A DNA stretch of 64,000 nucleotides, taken from positions 186,001-250,000 of the forward strand of contig CBDBKC010000038.1 of NCBI GenBank assembly GCA_965206655.1, in the 5' to 3' direction. Positions 45,151 through 54,449 of this stretch are shown one piece after another (position 1 is the first letter of the stretch; every line of letters begins with the position of its first letter). This DNA is from JAPPLB01 sp965206655 (GTDB taxonomy: Bacteria; Acidobacteriota; Terriglobia; Bryobacterales; UBA6623). A program made the position numbers and the translations under genes. The notes under the pieces were generated by a model. It saw nothing but the letters and a program-made list of their open reading frames with translations. It did no database searches and was not told where the DNA came from.

Positions 45151-46269
45151 ATGGACAATCTTACCTCTTATCGGGTCGAGTTTCCCATTACCAAAAGTAC
45201 TGTTTATCTCAATCACGCCTCGGTCTCGCCACTCCCCTCCCGCACGGCCGATGCCATGCGCGCCGTCATCGAAGATGTGGAAGTCTTCGGCCTCAAAAAC
45301 TACGGCCGCTGGCTGGAAACCGTCTCCGCCTTACGTTCGGCGGCGGCGCGGCTCGTCGGTTGCGGCTCCGACGAGATCGCCATCACTAAAAACACCTCCG
45401 AGGGCCTATCGTTCGTCGCCAACGGCCTCGATTGGCGCTCGGGGGATGTTGTCGTTGGCATTCGAGACGAGTTCCCCGCGAACTACTTTCCATGGCTCCG
45501 GCTGGAAACGCGGGGAGTCCGCCTCCGCTGGTTGGAGCTGCGCAATGGCCGCATTGAACTCGAAGACATCGACCGAGCCTGCGACGGGGCACGTCTGCTC
45601 GCGATCAGCTATGTGCAATACCTTAGCGGGTTCAGGCTCGATTTGGACGCCATCGGTGAGATTTGCCGGCGGCGGAACGTACTCCTGGTCGTCGATGCCG
45701 TCCAGGGGCTCGGCCCCTTCCCGGTAGACGTCAAACGAAGCGGTATTCACGCGCTTTCAGCCAGTGGACACAAATGGTTACTGGGGCCCGAGGGCTGCGG
45801 GTTCCTTTTCATCGACGGCAATCTCATGCCGCGTGTCGAGCCGGTCGAATTCGGTTGGACCAACGTCGTAGGCTCAGACCACTACAGTCACGATCCGAAC
45901 TTGCTCCCCGACGCCCGTCGCTATGAATGCGGCACTCTCAACACAGTCGGCATCCACGGCTTGCAAGCATCTCTCGAGCTTTTCCACGAAGTGGGAGTGG
46001 AGCGCATGGCCGGCCGCATCCACGAACTCGCCCAGCGAACTGTAGAGGGCGCCGCCGCGAAGGGCTACAAACCGATGACAACCCGCGACAGAGTAAGTGG
46101 GTCGGGCATCGTAACGATTCGCAAGGAGGGAGTGGATTCCGCCGCGGCCGTACGCAACCTTAGCGACGAAGGCATCTCAACCGCGCAGCGCTTTGGATGG
46201 ATCCGCGTGGCCCCGCATTTCTACAACAGTGAGGCGGATATCGACGCCCTACTTGAACGTCTGCCCTGA
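45151..46269 (+). CDS. Class V PLP-dependent aminotransferase (cysteine desulfurase-like fold)
   Basis: I place the start at ATG 45151; the frame runs back into the IS, but the homologous part begins at FPITKSTVYLNHASVSPLP. The 372 residues have the class V layout. The PLP lysine is in SASGHKWLLGPEGCGFLF (near residue 210), the cofactor Asp/Gln in VVDAVQGLGPF, and RYECGTLNTVGIHGL near 258. No active-site Cys loop of IscS is visible, so a kynureninase-, serine- or isopenicillin-epimerase-like role is more likely than sulfur transfer. The IS end is 62 bp upstream, so transcription may start within the IS. Confidence 0.85.
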   Translation: MDNLTSYRVEFPITKSTVYLNHASVSPLPSRTADAMRAVIEDVEVFGLKNYGRWLETVSALRSAAARLVGCGSDEIAITKNTSEGLSFVANGLDWRSGDVVVGIRDEFPANYFPWLRLETRGVRLRWLELRNGRIELEDIDRACDGARLLAISYVQYLSGFRLDLDAIGEICRRRNVLLVVDAVQGLGPFPVDVKRSGIHALSASGHKWLLGPEGCGFLFIDGNLMPRVEPVEFGWTNVVGSDHYSHDPNLLPDARRYECGTLNTVGIHGLQASLELFHEVGVERMAGRIHELAQRTVEGAAAKGYKPMTTRDRVSGSGIVTIRKEGVDSAAAVRNLSDEGISTAQRFGWIRVAPHFYNSEADIDALLERLP

Positions 46270-47055
46270 ATTGATCACTTCTTCAGCGCCTGCTTCCCCG
46301 CCCTCGCTTTCGAAATTCGGTTGGGGCGGCACTGTTTCGAGCACGAGCTTCTGAGCGTCACTGAGCAATTCGAATGCTTCTTCAAGCGACCCCTCTGACA
46401 CCGATCCCCCTTGAGAGCGCGATGCGGCATACAGAGTTTCCAGCGCATAGCCGAACTCGGTTCCGGTGCTGTATTCCGGGGCTTCGCCAAACCCGACGAG
46501 TTTGACCGTGTCCGTCAGCCGTTCCGCCCACAGGCGTGCCAACCTTTTAGCGTTCGTCTCTCCCGCCAGCTTCAAGTCTTCCTGCGTAATCTGAATCAGC
46601 GCGCGGCGCTCCGTGCCGTCTTTCCTCTGCTGTACGATGGTCGGGAAATCGCCCCCTTCATCCAGCGTGATCATCTTGCCGGGCTCGTCCTTGAGCATCG
46701 TGACCGACTCCTGCAAGTTGTCTACGATGCTTTGAGCTCGCGCCGCCCCGCCGCCGCCCTGGAGCGGGTCGTTCACAACGAAGACCGCGATATCGTTGAG
46801 CTTGATCGCGATCGGCACCCCTTCGGTCTTGCCCTCGTTAGGCAGCAGAGTGTAGGTGACTTCAATGTCGGGCAGCCTGCCCCGGTTGCCACCGTATTCA
46901 AGATAGGTGACGAAGAGGCCGACGCCGATCGCCAACGAAATCGCGGCAATCATCACAGGCTGCTTGAGGACGGATGCGGCACTCGGCTTCTTTACTTGCT
47001 CGGCGAAACCGAACTCTTTCGCGGGTTGGATCGGTGGAGTAGGTGATTGACTCAT
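46249..47055 (-). CDS. Single-pass membrane protein, unknown function
   Basis: A 268-residue protein. A cytosolic Pro-rich N-terminus is followed by one TM helix near residues 33-50 (PVMIAAISLAIGVGLFVTYL). A mixed domain follows (IEVTYTLLPNEGKTEGVPIAIKLNDIAVFVVND, LVGFGEAPEYSTGTEFGYALETLYAAS). The tail is acidic. No family is recognised. Its 3' end overlaps the convergent aminotransferase gene by 21 bp. It may be an extracytoplasmic sensor or assembly factor, but nothing decides this. Confidence 0.65.
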   Translation of the reverse strand: MSQSPTPPIQPAKEFGFAEQVKKPSAASVLKQPVMIAAISLAIGVGLFVTYLEYGGNRGRLPDIEVTYTLLPNEGKTEGVPIAIKLNDIAVFVVNDPLQGGGGAARAQSIVDNLQESVTMLKDEPGKMITLDEGGDFPTIVQQRKDGTERRALIQITQEDLKLAGETNAKRLARLWAERLTDTVKLVGFGEAPEYSTGTEFGYALETLYAASRSQGGSVSEGSLEEAFELLSDAQKLVLETVPPQPNFESEGGEAGAEEVINSGQTFK

Positions 47056-47180
47056 AGTGGTTACAGAGGTCCCGCGAAGCTGCCCGGGAACCTAGAAGTT
47101 ATGACGCGACACGAAGCCGTCAGGGTACGCCTTCTTTCATTCTAGAGTTTTCGAGCAAAGCGGGCGACCGCGCCGGCGAT

Positions 47181-49763
47181 TCACACCACCGCCATGTCGC
47201 GCCAATTCAGCCCCGCCTTCACATCCGCCAACAACGGCACCCGCAACTGGTAAACGCCCTCCATCTCCCGTTTCACCAGCTTCCCTAACTCCGCCACCTC
47301 ATCCTCCGGCACTTCGAACAGCAACTCATCATGAACCTGCAGCAGCATCAATGCCTTGCTTCCCGTCGACCGCAGCCTTTGATCCACACGGATCATCGCC
47401 AGCTTGATCAAATCCGCCGCTGACCCCTGAATGGGTGAATTGATGGCCGTCCGCTCCGCAAACCCCCGTGCCGCCGGATTGCGGCTATCCAAATCCGATA
47501 TCGGCCGCAGCCGGCCCAGTAGCGTCCGCGTCCGGCCCGTCTTGCGCGCTTCCGCCACCGCGCTTTCCATGTACTTCTTCACGCCCGCGTACCGTTCGAA
47601 ATAGGCATCGATATACTTCCGCGATTCCGCCTGCGGAATGCCGAGTTGTTTGGAGAGACCAAACGGACTCAGCCCATATACAATCCCGAAGTTCACCGCC
47701 TTGGCCCGCCGCCGCTCCTCCGCGCCAACCGCCAGTGGAGGCACACCGAACACTTCCGCCGCCGTCCGCGTGTGAATGTCCTCGCCGTTCCGAAACGCGT
47801 CGATCAGCACCCGGTCCCGCGAGACATCAGCCAGCACTCGCAACTCGATCTGAGAATAGTCAGCCGCCAACAACTTCCACCCCGGACGCGCCACGAATGC
47901 CGCCCGAATCTCACGCCCCAACTCTGTGCGAATAGGAATGTTCTGCAGGTTCGGATTCGACGATGACAACCGCCCCGTCGCCGCCCCACACTGGTTGAAC
48001 GTCGTATGAAGCCGTCCCGTCCGCGGATTCACCAATACCGGCAACGCATCCACATATGTGTTCTTCAGTTTCACCCGCTGACGGAAATCCAGCACCTTCG
48101 GCACAATCTCGTGCGCCGGAGCCAGTTCCTCCAGGATGTCGGAAGCCGTCGACAGCGCCTTCGTCTTTCCGCGTCGCGGCGGCGGCGGCAACTGCAGATC
48201 GTCGTAAAGCACCTTCGCCAGTTGTTGCGTCGAATTGATGTTGAAGGTATCCCCGGCCAGTTCGTAAATCTGCTTCGTCAACTCGCCGATCTCTTCCCCC
48301 ATCTGCTTCGAGATCGCCGCCAGTAACTCGCTATCGAGCAATACACCCTCGCGTTCCATCCGTTGCAAAATCGGCGCCAACGGCAACTCGATCTGTTCGT
48401 AAAGCTCCCGCAGCCCTAACTTGTCGATCTCCGGGCTCAGCTTCTCGCCCAGCCGCCGCACCAAGTCCGCCGTCCGCGCTAAGTCACCATCCACCGCGAC
48501 ACCCAAATAACGGGCTACCGTCTTCGCCAACGCAAAATCGGCCCGCGTCGTGTCCAGCAGAAACGCCTCGAGCATCGTATCGCTCACAATCCCGGCGAGC
48601 GCCACATCCAGCTTTGCCAAACCTTCCAGCGCTGCCTTCAAATCGTGAACGCGCTTCTCAACCTTCGCGTTCTCCAGGTAGGCCCGCGCCGCCGATAAAT
48701 GCCGCGCCGGCAGCAGCACCGACTCCTGTGCTCCGGTGCAAAACGCGACTCCGCCCGTTGCCAACTCACCATCACCCACCACGTCAACGGCCAACGTCAC
48801 CAGCTTCGCCTCAGCCCCCGACGCCGTCAGCCACTCTGAGAACTCAATCCCCGACTCCAGCGTCCGGCTTTCAGTAGGCGTCTCTGGTTGCGGCACTTCC
48901 AAAGCGCTTAGCAAGCTGTTGAACTCAAGCTCCCGATACAAATCCGCCAGCGCTTCCGGGTCCGGCTCGGCGACCTTCAGAGATTCCAGATCCAACTCCA
49001 CCGGGGCATCGACGGCGATCGTCGCTAGTCGCTTGCTCAAGAGAATCTGCTCTTGGTTCTGCTGCAGACTCTCGCGGTATGTCTTGCGTTTCACCTCGGC
49101 GGCATGCTCGATCGCCCCTTCGACCGACCCGTAAGTCGCAATCAAATCCTTCGCGCCTTTGTCGCCGATCCCCGGCGCGCCCGGAATGTTGTCCACCGAA
49201 TCCCCCTTGAGCGCCAGTAAATCCACCACCTGCGACGGCTCGACGCCCATCGCCTCCTTAACGCCCGATGGGTCATACACCAAATCGCCTTTCATCGGGT
49301 TGAGGACAGACACCCGGTCGGTCACAAGCTGCGACAAGTCCTTGTCGCTCGTCACGATGTAGACGTCCACATCGTGTTCGGCCGCTTGCCGTGCCAGCGA
49401 TCCAATCACGTCATCCGCCTCATAGCCCTCGGCGGACACCACCGGCACCTGCCAGCTCTCGATCAGTCTCTTGATGTGAGGCATCTGCCGAATCAAGTCG
49501 TCCGGGGTCTCGGTCCGATTGGCTTTGTAGTCGGGAAAGATCTCGTCACGAAACGTAGGCCCCAGGCTCTCCCAGGTCGCCGCCACGTAGTCAGGCCGAT
49601 GTGTTGCCATCAGCTTTCGCAGCATCGTGACGAAGATATAGACCGCCTCAGTCGGCTCGCCCGAGGCCGTTCGCATCAGCGGCGCCCCCGACCGGGCCCG
49701 ACCATAGAAAGCGCGAAAAATCAACCCAAACGTATCAATCAGAAACAAACGAGCCGAAGCCAT
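47181..49763 (-). CDS. polA: DNA polymerase I
   Basis: I prefer the Met at 49763 (ASARLFLIDTFGLIFRAFYG) over one 27 bp upstream; this gives 860 residues. The 5' nuclease domain covers about 1-295 (TSDKDLSQLV, LKGDSVDNIPGAPGIGDKGAKDL). The polymerase domain has motif A DYSQIELRVLADVSRD, motif B RRRAKAVNFGIVYGLSPFGL and motif C QVHDELLFEVP. The middle 3'-5' exonuclease domain has lost the first DxE (AVDVVGD), though later Asp residues remain, so proofreading is probably absent, as in Taq and Bacillus enzymes. It repairs gaps and removes Okazaki primers. Confidence 0.95.
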   Translation of the reverse strand: MASARLFLIDTFGLIFRAFYGRARSGAPLMRTASGEPTEAVYIFVTMLRKLMATHRPDYVAATWESLGPTFRDEIFPDYKANRTETPDDLIRQMPHIKRLIESWQVPVVSAEGYEADDVIGSLARQAAEHDVDVYIVTSDKDLSQLVTDRVSVLNPMKGDLVYDPSGVKEAMGVEPSQVVDLLALKGDSVDNIPGAPGIGDKGAKDLIATYGSVEGAIEHAAEVKRKTYRESLQQNQEQILLSKRLATIAVDAPVELDLESLKVAEPDPEALADLYRELEFNSLLSALEVPQPETPTESRTLESGIEFSEWLTASGAEAKLVTLAVDVVGDGELATGGVAFCTGAQESVLLPARHLSAARAYLENAKVEKRVHDLKAALEGLAKLDVALAGIVSDTMLEAFLLDTTRADFALAKTVARYLGVAVDGDLARTADLVRRLGEKLSPEIDKLGLRELYEQIELPLAPILQRMEREGVLLDSELLAAISKQMGEEIGELTKQIYELAGDTFNINSTQQLAKVLYDDLQLPPPPRRGKTKALSTASDILEELAPAHEIVPKVLDFRQRVKLKNTYVDALPVLVNPRTGRLHTTFNQCGAATGRLSSSNPNLQNIPIRTELGREIRAAFVARPGWKLLAADYSQIELRVLADVSRDRVLIDAFRNGEDIHTRTAAEVFGVPPLAVGAEERRRAKAVNFGIVYGLSPFGLSKQLGIPQAESRKYIDAYFERYAGVKKYMESAVAEARKTGRTRTLLGRLRPISDLDSRNPAARGFAERTAINSPIQGSAADLIKLAMIRVDQRLRSTGSKALMLLQVHDELLFEVPEDEVAELGKLVKREMEGVYQLRVPLLADVKAGLNWRDMAVV

Positions 49764-49871
49764 TGTGTCAGTGTAGCTACCAGACCCCATTCCGCAACAA
49801 TGCTGGATGCTGATCTCACCGGATGCCGGGACGGTCTGTAAATCCGGCGATGCGAACGAATGGACCCTAGT

Positions 49872-51098
49872 CTATTCGTAACGCAGTACATGCGCCGGCG
49901 CGATGCGCGTAGCGGAGCCCGAGGGATAGATCGTCGTCAGGTAACTGATCACAAGGGCCGCGACGCCGACGAGAATGCCGTCAAGTAGCCGCGGAGTGAA
50001 CGGGACATGGCTAAGCCCATAGACTTCCGCTTCAAGCGGGATCAACCTATAGGCGTCAGACACCCACGCGAGGATATGCCCGAGGACGAGCCCGATGGCT
50101 GTCCCCGTCGCGCCGATGATCATGCCTTGCAGTACGAAGATCCTTCGCACCTGCGCACGCGAGGCGCCAAGGGATTTGAGGATCGCGATGCCCTTCCGCT
50201 TCTCCATCACCATCATCACGAGCGAGGTGAGAACGTTGAGCGCGGCGACGAGCATGATCAGTCCGATCGTAATCGCCGTGACAAGTTTCTCCACTTCAAG
50301 GGCCTGAAAGAGGCTGCGATTTTGCTCTTTCCAGTTGGTCGCTCCAAAATCCTCTCCCGCGATGACTTCGAGCCGCTCAGCAACTTGTTCAGCTTGGTCG
50401 AGATCGTCGAGTTTGAATTCAACGGAGTTAATTACATCGCCGACATTCAGGGCTCGCTGCGTCTCCTTCAGCGTTGCGACGGCCCACTGGTTGTCGTAGA
50501 GAAAGAAACCCGAGTCCATGATGCCGGCGACTCGAAACCGCTTCTGGCCGGGTACGGGGCCGAAAGGAGTCATCTCACCCTGCGGATTGAGGACAGTAAC
50601 GATGGTCTCCAAACGCGCGCCGATCGTTTCGGCTAGATCCTTGCCAAGGATGATGCCCGGAAGATCGTCCGCCCGCTCAAGATCGTCGACCGAGCCCTCT
50701 TTGAGGTCGCTCAGCATCCCGCTGACATCGAGCTCACGCTCGAGATCGATGCCCTTAAGAAAGGCAAAGCCGCTTCGCACGGGGCTTGTGACCATGACTT
50801 CCCCAAAGAGCGCGGGTGCGGCGGCCGCGACATCCTCCACATCGTCGAATTCCGCGATGAACTCACGCCAGTCCTCGATGCCGTTGTTGTGCTTTTCGAG
50901 TAGTTGGACGTGAGCAGTCGCTCCCAGCAGGTAACGCTGAAGATCTTGCTCCACGCCGTTGTTAATGGCCATCGCGACCACCAACGCCGCGACGCCGGTA
51001 GCGACGCCGACAACGGAGAGCGCGGTCACGATCGAAACAAAGCGCTCCTTGCTTTTCGCCCTCAGGTAGCGGCGAGCCACAAACGTTTCGAACGACAT
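49872..51098 (-). CDS. LolC/LolE-family lipoprotein-releasing ABC permease
   Basis: A 408-residue FtsX-type permease. TM1 is near 22-45 (IVTALSVVGVATGVAALVVAMAI), a MacB-like periplasmic domain follows (46-270), and three TMs lie near 275-300, 320-345 and 370-395. The coupling segment LVMMVMEKRKGIAILKSLGAS is typical. LolCDE moves lipoproteins from the inner membrane to LolA. The ATPase LolD is not next to it; the start is 5 bp after lysS, and a lysS-lolC-lolD order is common in Acidobacteria and Deltaproteobacteria. One gene may serve as a homodimer. Confidence 0.92.
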   Translation of the reverse strand: MSFETFVARRYLRAKSKERFVSIVTALSVVGVATGVAALVVAMAINNGVEQDLQRYLLGATAHVQLLEKHNNGIEDWREFIAEFDDVEDVAAAAPALFGEVMVTSPVRSGFAFLKGIDLERELDVSGMLSDLKEGSVDDLERADDLPGIILGKDLAETIGARLETIVTVLNPQGEMTPFGPVPGQKRFRVAGIMDSGFFLYDNQWAVATLKETQRALNVGDVINSVEFKLDDLDQAEQVAERLEVIAGEDFGATNWKEQNRSLFQALEVEKLVTAITIGLIMLVAALNVLTSLVMMVMEKRKGIAILKSLGASRAQVRRIFVLQGMIIGATGTAIGLVLGHILAWVSDAYRLIPLEAEVYGLSHVPFTPRLLDGILVGVAALVISYLTTIYPSGSATRIAPAHVLRYE

Positions 51099-51103
51099 GA
51101 GGT

Positions 51104-52672
51104 TCAGCTCCCGTCGGATGGTTCTTCCACGGCACGCAGCCGCTCGGCGACGCCGATCTCTCCCTCGGGCCGCAGCAGCGGGAAGAGCACGACATCGCGA
51201 ATCGAGTGCGAGTCAGTCAGCAGCATCGTTAGACGGTCGATGCCGATGCCTTCACCCGCCGTGGGAGGCATGCCGTAACAGAGCGCGCGGACGTAGTCCT
51301 CGTCCATCTCGTGGGCTTCGTGCTCTCCCTGCTGCCGTTGTTCGACTTGTTGCTCAAAGCGCCGGCGTTGCTCTTGCGGGTCGTTCAGCTCGGAGTAAGC
51401 GTTGGCCAGTTCCATCCCGCCGGCATAGATCTCGAAGCGCTCGACCCAGTTTGGGTCGTCAGGCTTCTTCTTGGACAGCGGCGACGCCTCAACCGGGTAG
51501 TCGTAGACGAGCGTCGGCTGGATCAAATTCTCCTCGCAGGCGTGTTCAAACAGCGCCTGGATGCAGCTTCCCGTCGAAGCATCGCTAGGCAGCGATAGGG
51601 GCGGGTCGATCGCCCCGTTGTAAATGTCCAGCAACTCAGCCACGCGGACCGGGTCGTCAAGGTCGCCGGGAGTGGGGCGCGAATCATCGTCGGGCCAATA
51701 TTCAACAATGGCCTCTTTCATCGACAGACGGCGCAGGCTACCGAAGTCGATTGTTTGTCCTTTGAATTCGACCTCGGTCTTGCCGTCGTTGGCGGCCTCG
51801 GCAGCCGCTCGGAGCAGCACTTCGCTCAAGTCCATCAGGTCGTTGTAATCGCTATAGGCCTGGTAGAACTCCAGCATCGTGAACTCGGGGTTGTGCCGCA
51901 TCGAGAGGCCTTCGTTGCGAAAATTCTTATTGATCTCGAAGACGCGATCGAGGCCGCCGACGACCAGCCGCTTGAGATAAAGTTCCGGCGCGATGCGGAG
52001 GTACAGGTCCACAGCGAGCGCGTTGTGATGCGTCTGGAACGGCCGCGCCAACGCGCCGCCGTAGATCTGCTGCATCATCGGCGTCTCGACTTCGAGGTAG
52101 CCGCGTTCGGTGAGGGCGTCGCGGAGCGCGCGGATGATCCGTTCCCGCTTAACGAAGACGTCGCGGACCTGCTCGTTCGCGATGAGATCGAGGTAGCGCT
52201 GGCGGTAGCGGATCTCGACATCCTGCAAACCATGCCACTTCTCCGGCATCGGGAGCACCGCTTTCGCGAGGAATTCGAGGCTCTTCGCGCGGACGGTCAG
52301 CTCGCCGGTCCGCGTGCGAAAGACGAGGCCCTCAACGCCGATGATGTCGCCGGCGTCGAGCTTCTTGTAGAGTTCAAACGCCTCGTCACCGACTTCGTCC
52401 TTGCGGACGTAGACTTGGAGCCGTTCACCCTGTTGTTGGATGTGACAGAAGCCCGCCTTACCTTGGCGGCGGACAGTCATCAAACGTCCGCAGACGCGGA
52501 CTTGGATGCTCTGCGCTTCGAGATCCTCACCGCTAAGCGGTTCGTAGCTCTCGCGGATCTCAGCGGCCGTGTGGGTGTAAGAGAACTTACGTGGGTACGC
52601 TTCAAAACCCAGCGACTCAATCTCGCGAATTTTATGGTACCGCTGTTCAAAAAGGCGATCTTCGAGGGACAA
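51104..52672 (-). CDS. lysS: Lysyl-tRNA synthetase, class II
   Basis: A 522-residue protein of normal length. The OB-fold anticodon domain spans about 55-145 (VRVCGRLMTVRRQGKAGFCHIQ). Class II motif 1 is around YLEVETPMMQ, motif 2 is FEINKNFRNEGLSMRHNPEFTMLE, and motif 3 is GIGIDRLTMLL near 480. The Lys-recognition residues in FQAYSDYNDLM and YAGGMELANAYSELNDP are present. It is upstream of the LolC/E-type gene by 5 bp and likely cotranscribed with it. Confidence 0.96.
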   Translation of the reverse strand: MSLEDRLFEQRYHKIREIESLGFEAYPRKFSYTHTAAEIRESYEPLSGEDLEAQSIQVRVCGRLMTVRRQGKAGFCHIQQQGERLQVYVRKDEVGDEAFELYKKLDAGDIIGVEGLVFRTRTGELTVRAKSLEFLAKAVLPMPEKWHGLQDVEIRYRQRYLDLIANEQVRDVFVKRERIIRALRDALTERGYLEVETPMMQQIYGGALARPFQTHHNALAVDLYLRIAPELYLKRLVVGGLDRVFEINKNFRNEGLSMRHNPEFTMLEFYQAYSDYNDLMDLSEVLLRAAAEAANDGKTEVEFKGQTIDFGSLRRLSMKEAIVEYWPDDDSRPTPGDLDDPVRVAELLDIYNGAIDPPLSLPSDASTGSCIQALFEHACEENLIQPTLVYDYPVEASPLSKKKPDDPNWVERFEIYAGGMELANAYSELNDPQEQRRRFEQQVEQRQQGEHEAHEMDEDYVRALCYGMPPTAGEGIGIDRLTMLLTDSHSIRDVVLFPLLRPEGEIGVAERLRAVEEPSDGS

Positions 52673-52836
52673 ACAAGGACTCCGAACTTCCGCCGGATGG
52701 CGCGAGCTATGGAAGATTCATTATAGCCACTCCTCCCGAGATCGCCATCATCATGATGAACACGAAGAGAGGTCCCCCGAGCCGTCGTAGCAGCCCCGGT
52801 TCCCGGTCCACACAAAACGCCTGTTGGACCAACACC

Positions 52837-53925
52837 CTACTCGAATGTCTTGGATATGCCCGCGATCTTTACCACGAGCTGAACCGCCAAAACATTGTCG
52901 AGCGCACCCCGTGTTCGAGCCCCGTGGACTGCCTGATAGCCGATCTTTATGAGACGGTTGCGCGCCTGGCGATAGCCGATCGCAAATTCGTACGCTTTGC
53001 GCCGGCGCCGCCGGTTGCTCCGGTCGTAGTTGACTCGGCCGGCTACGTACCAACGCGGGTGAAGAGCGTACTTGACCTCTCCCCACGTCATCCATTTCCT
53101 CGAAGTCGGTTCCACCGTATAAGCCTTTATGAAACGGTTCACCTCCCCGTTAAAGTACCAGTGGCCGCGGGAGAACTGAACATCAAGACCAACTCCGGTG
53201 GCGGGAAGCAACTTCGGATGGATCTCACCGTGCTCGATCCTTTCGTGCTCGTCGATGTAGGGCCCTCGATAAGCGGAGGCCCCGACCCGCAGGCCTTGAA
53301 CGGGTGTGTAGCCCAGGCCGCCGGCCCAAGAACCGTAGTGCGAATCGTCACGGATGCCTCGACGGTTTACCGGGGAACTGCTTGTGAACTGTGCCCGAGC
53401 GTCGAACCGCCCGCTGCCAACATCAACCTGTACCCCACTCAACCCCAGAGTTGTCACTGGAGATCCATAGTAGTAACCGTAACTGATGGGCAGGTCAATC
53501 AAAGGATTCACCGCGTCGTCGTAGCGCAGCAGAAATGAACCAAATGCCGATGACAGTTGCCCGGCTCGAACCGTAACGTAACGATCGCCCCAAAGACGCT
53601 CATAACCCACATAGGCCTGCAGGGCGTCTACTGCGAATCCACGATCCCCCGACTCGAACTGTTCGAAAAAGTAAGGGCGTGAGTGAACCTGAATCGCCCC
53701 GGAAACAAACCAGTTTTCGTTGATACGCAGGGTGGGGTAGGCCATCATCCGAAGTGCCCCGGCCGCATTCGAGTCTGAATCCGCCGATTCGCTGAGCCGA
53801 TGGCTGCCGAAGCCCGCCCCGCTTAACGTCATCGGCATTTCGAAGCCGCGCGTCTCGTTTTGAGCCTGCAGCGGCAGCGCAAGAAGTAATACGAAACAGA
53901 GCCGACAACCAAGGTTGGTCTTCAT
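52837..53925 (-). CDS. Outer-membrane beta-barrel protein (porin-like)
   Basis: A 362-residue protein with a signal peptide (KTNLGCRLCFVLLLALPLQAQ). The mature chain is dominated by alternating amphipathic strands with many Tyr, Arg and Gly, for example WFVSGAIQVHSRPYFFEQF, YVTVRAGQLSSAFGSFLLRY, YFNGEVNRFIKAY and YEFAIGYRQARNRLIKIGYQ. No family name can be given with confidence. The ATG overlaps the receiver stop (ATGA), so it is the last gene of the cupredoxin/kinase operon. A signalling operon that includes its own porin is unusual. Confidence 0.82.
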   Translation of the reverse strand: MKTNLGCRLCFVLLLALPLQAQNETRGFEMPMTLSGAGFGSHRLSESADSDSNAAGALRMMAYPTLRINENWFVSGAIQVHSRPYFFEQFESGDRGFAVDALQAYVGYERLWGDRYVTVRAGQLSSAFGSFLLRYDDAVNPLIDLPISYGYYYGSPVTTLGLSGVQVDVGSGRFDARAQFTSSSPVNRRGIRDDSHYGSWAGGLGYTPVQGLRVGASAYRGPYIDEHERIEHGEIHPKLLPATGVGLDVQFSRGHWYFNGEVNRFIKAYTVEPTSRKWMTWGEVKYALHPRWYVAGRVNYDRSNRRRRRKAYEFAIGYRQARNRLIKIGYQAVHGARTRGALDNVLAVQLVVKIAGISKTFE

Positions 53926-54449
53926 GCTGTCCCTCCCGTGCTGAATACGGGTGGTACAACGGGCTCTATGGGCCGAAGCAGATTGAACGTCATTGATCGA
54001 GAAGGTGCAGACGCCACAAGCGCATCGTTTCCGTTTCTCGTCGATTCTCTGCTCGACAGAACTCGATCAATGGCCTTTCGCAGAAGCTCACGGCGAATCG
54101 GTTTCGTTACGAAGTCATCCATACCCGCCTTCAGGCACATTTCACGATTGCCCTTCAGGGCGTGGGCGGTTAGCGCAATGATAGGTGTTCGTTTCCGTGA
54201 TTTCCCCTCCCACTTCCGTAGCGCGGATGTGGCGGCAAAACCATCCAGCTTCGGCATCTGCAGATCCATGAGAACAACGTCAAGGCGTTCTTTCCTATAC
54301 GCTTGAACAGCTTCCATTCCATCCTTAGCCAGAACAACCGAGCACTCCCAGTTACTCAACAATCCTCTGATCAGCACTTGATTCGCCGGATCGTCTTCGG
54401 CGACCAGAACGCGTAGACCGCGCAGGCTGGGGTTACCTTCAGTTCTCAA
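53922..54449 (-). CDS. Stand-alone receiver-domain response regulator
   Basis: A 175-residue protein. The receiver spans about 11-130: acidic pair EDD at 18-20, phospho-acceptor Asp62 in VVLMDLQMPKLDG, Thr in IIALTAH, and Lys in DFVTKPI. The C-terminal 45 residues are low in structure and hold no DNA-binding domain. It would act by protein contact or as a phosphate relay. It lies 24 bp downstream of the histidine kinase, and its stop overlaps the barrel gene. Confidence 0.92.
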   Translation of the reverse strand: MRTEGNPSLRGLRVLVAEDDPANQVLIRGLLSNWECSVVLAKDGMEAVQAYRKERLDVVLMDLQMPKLDGFAATSALRKWEGKSRKRTPIIALTAHALKGNREMCLKAGMDDFVTKPIRRELLRKAIDRVLSSRESTRNGNDALVASAPSRSMTFNLLRPIEPVVPPVFSTGGTA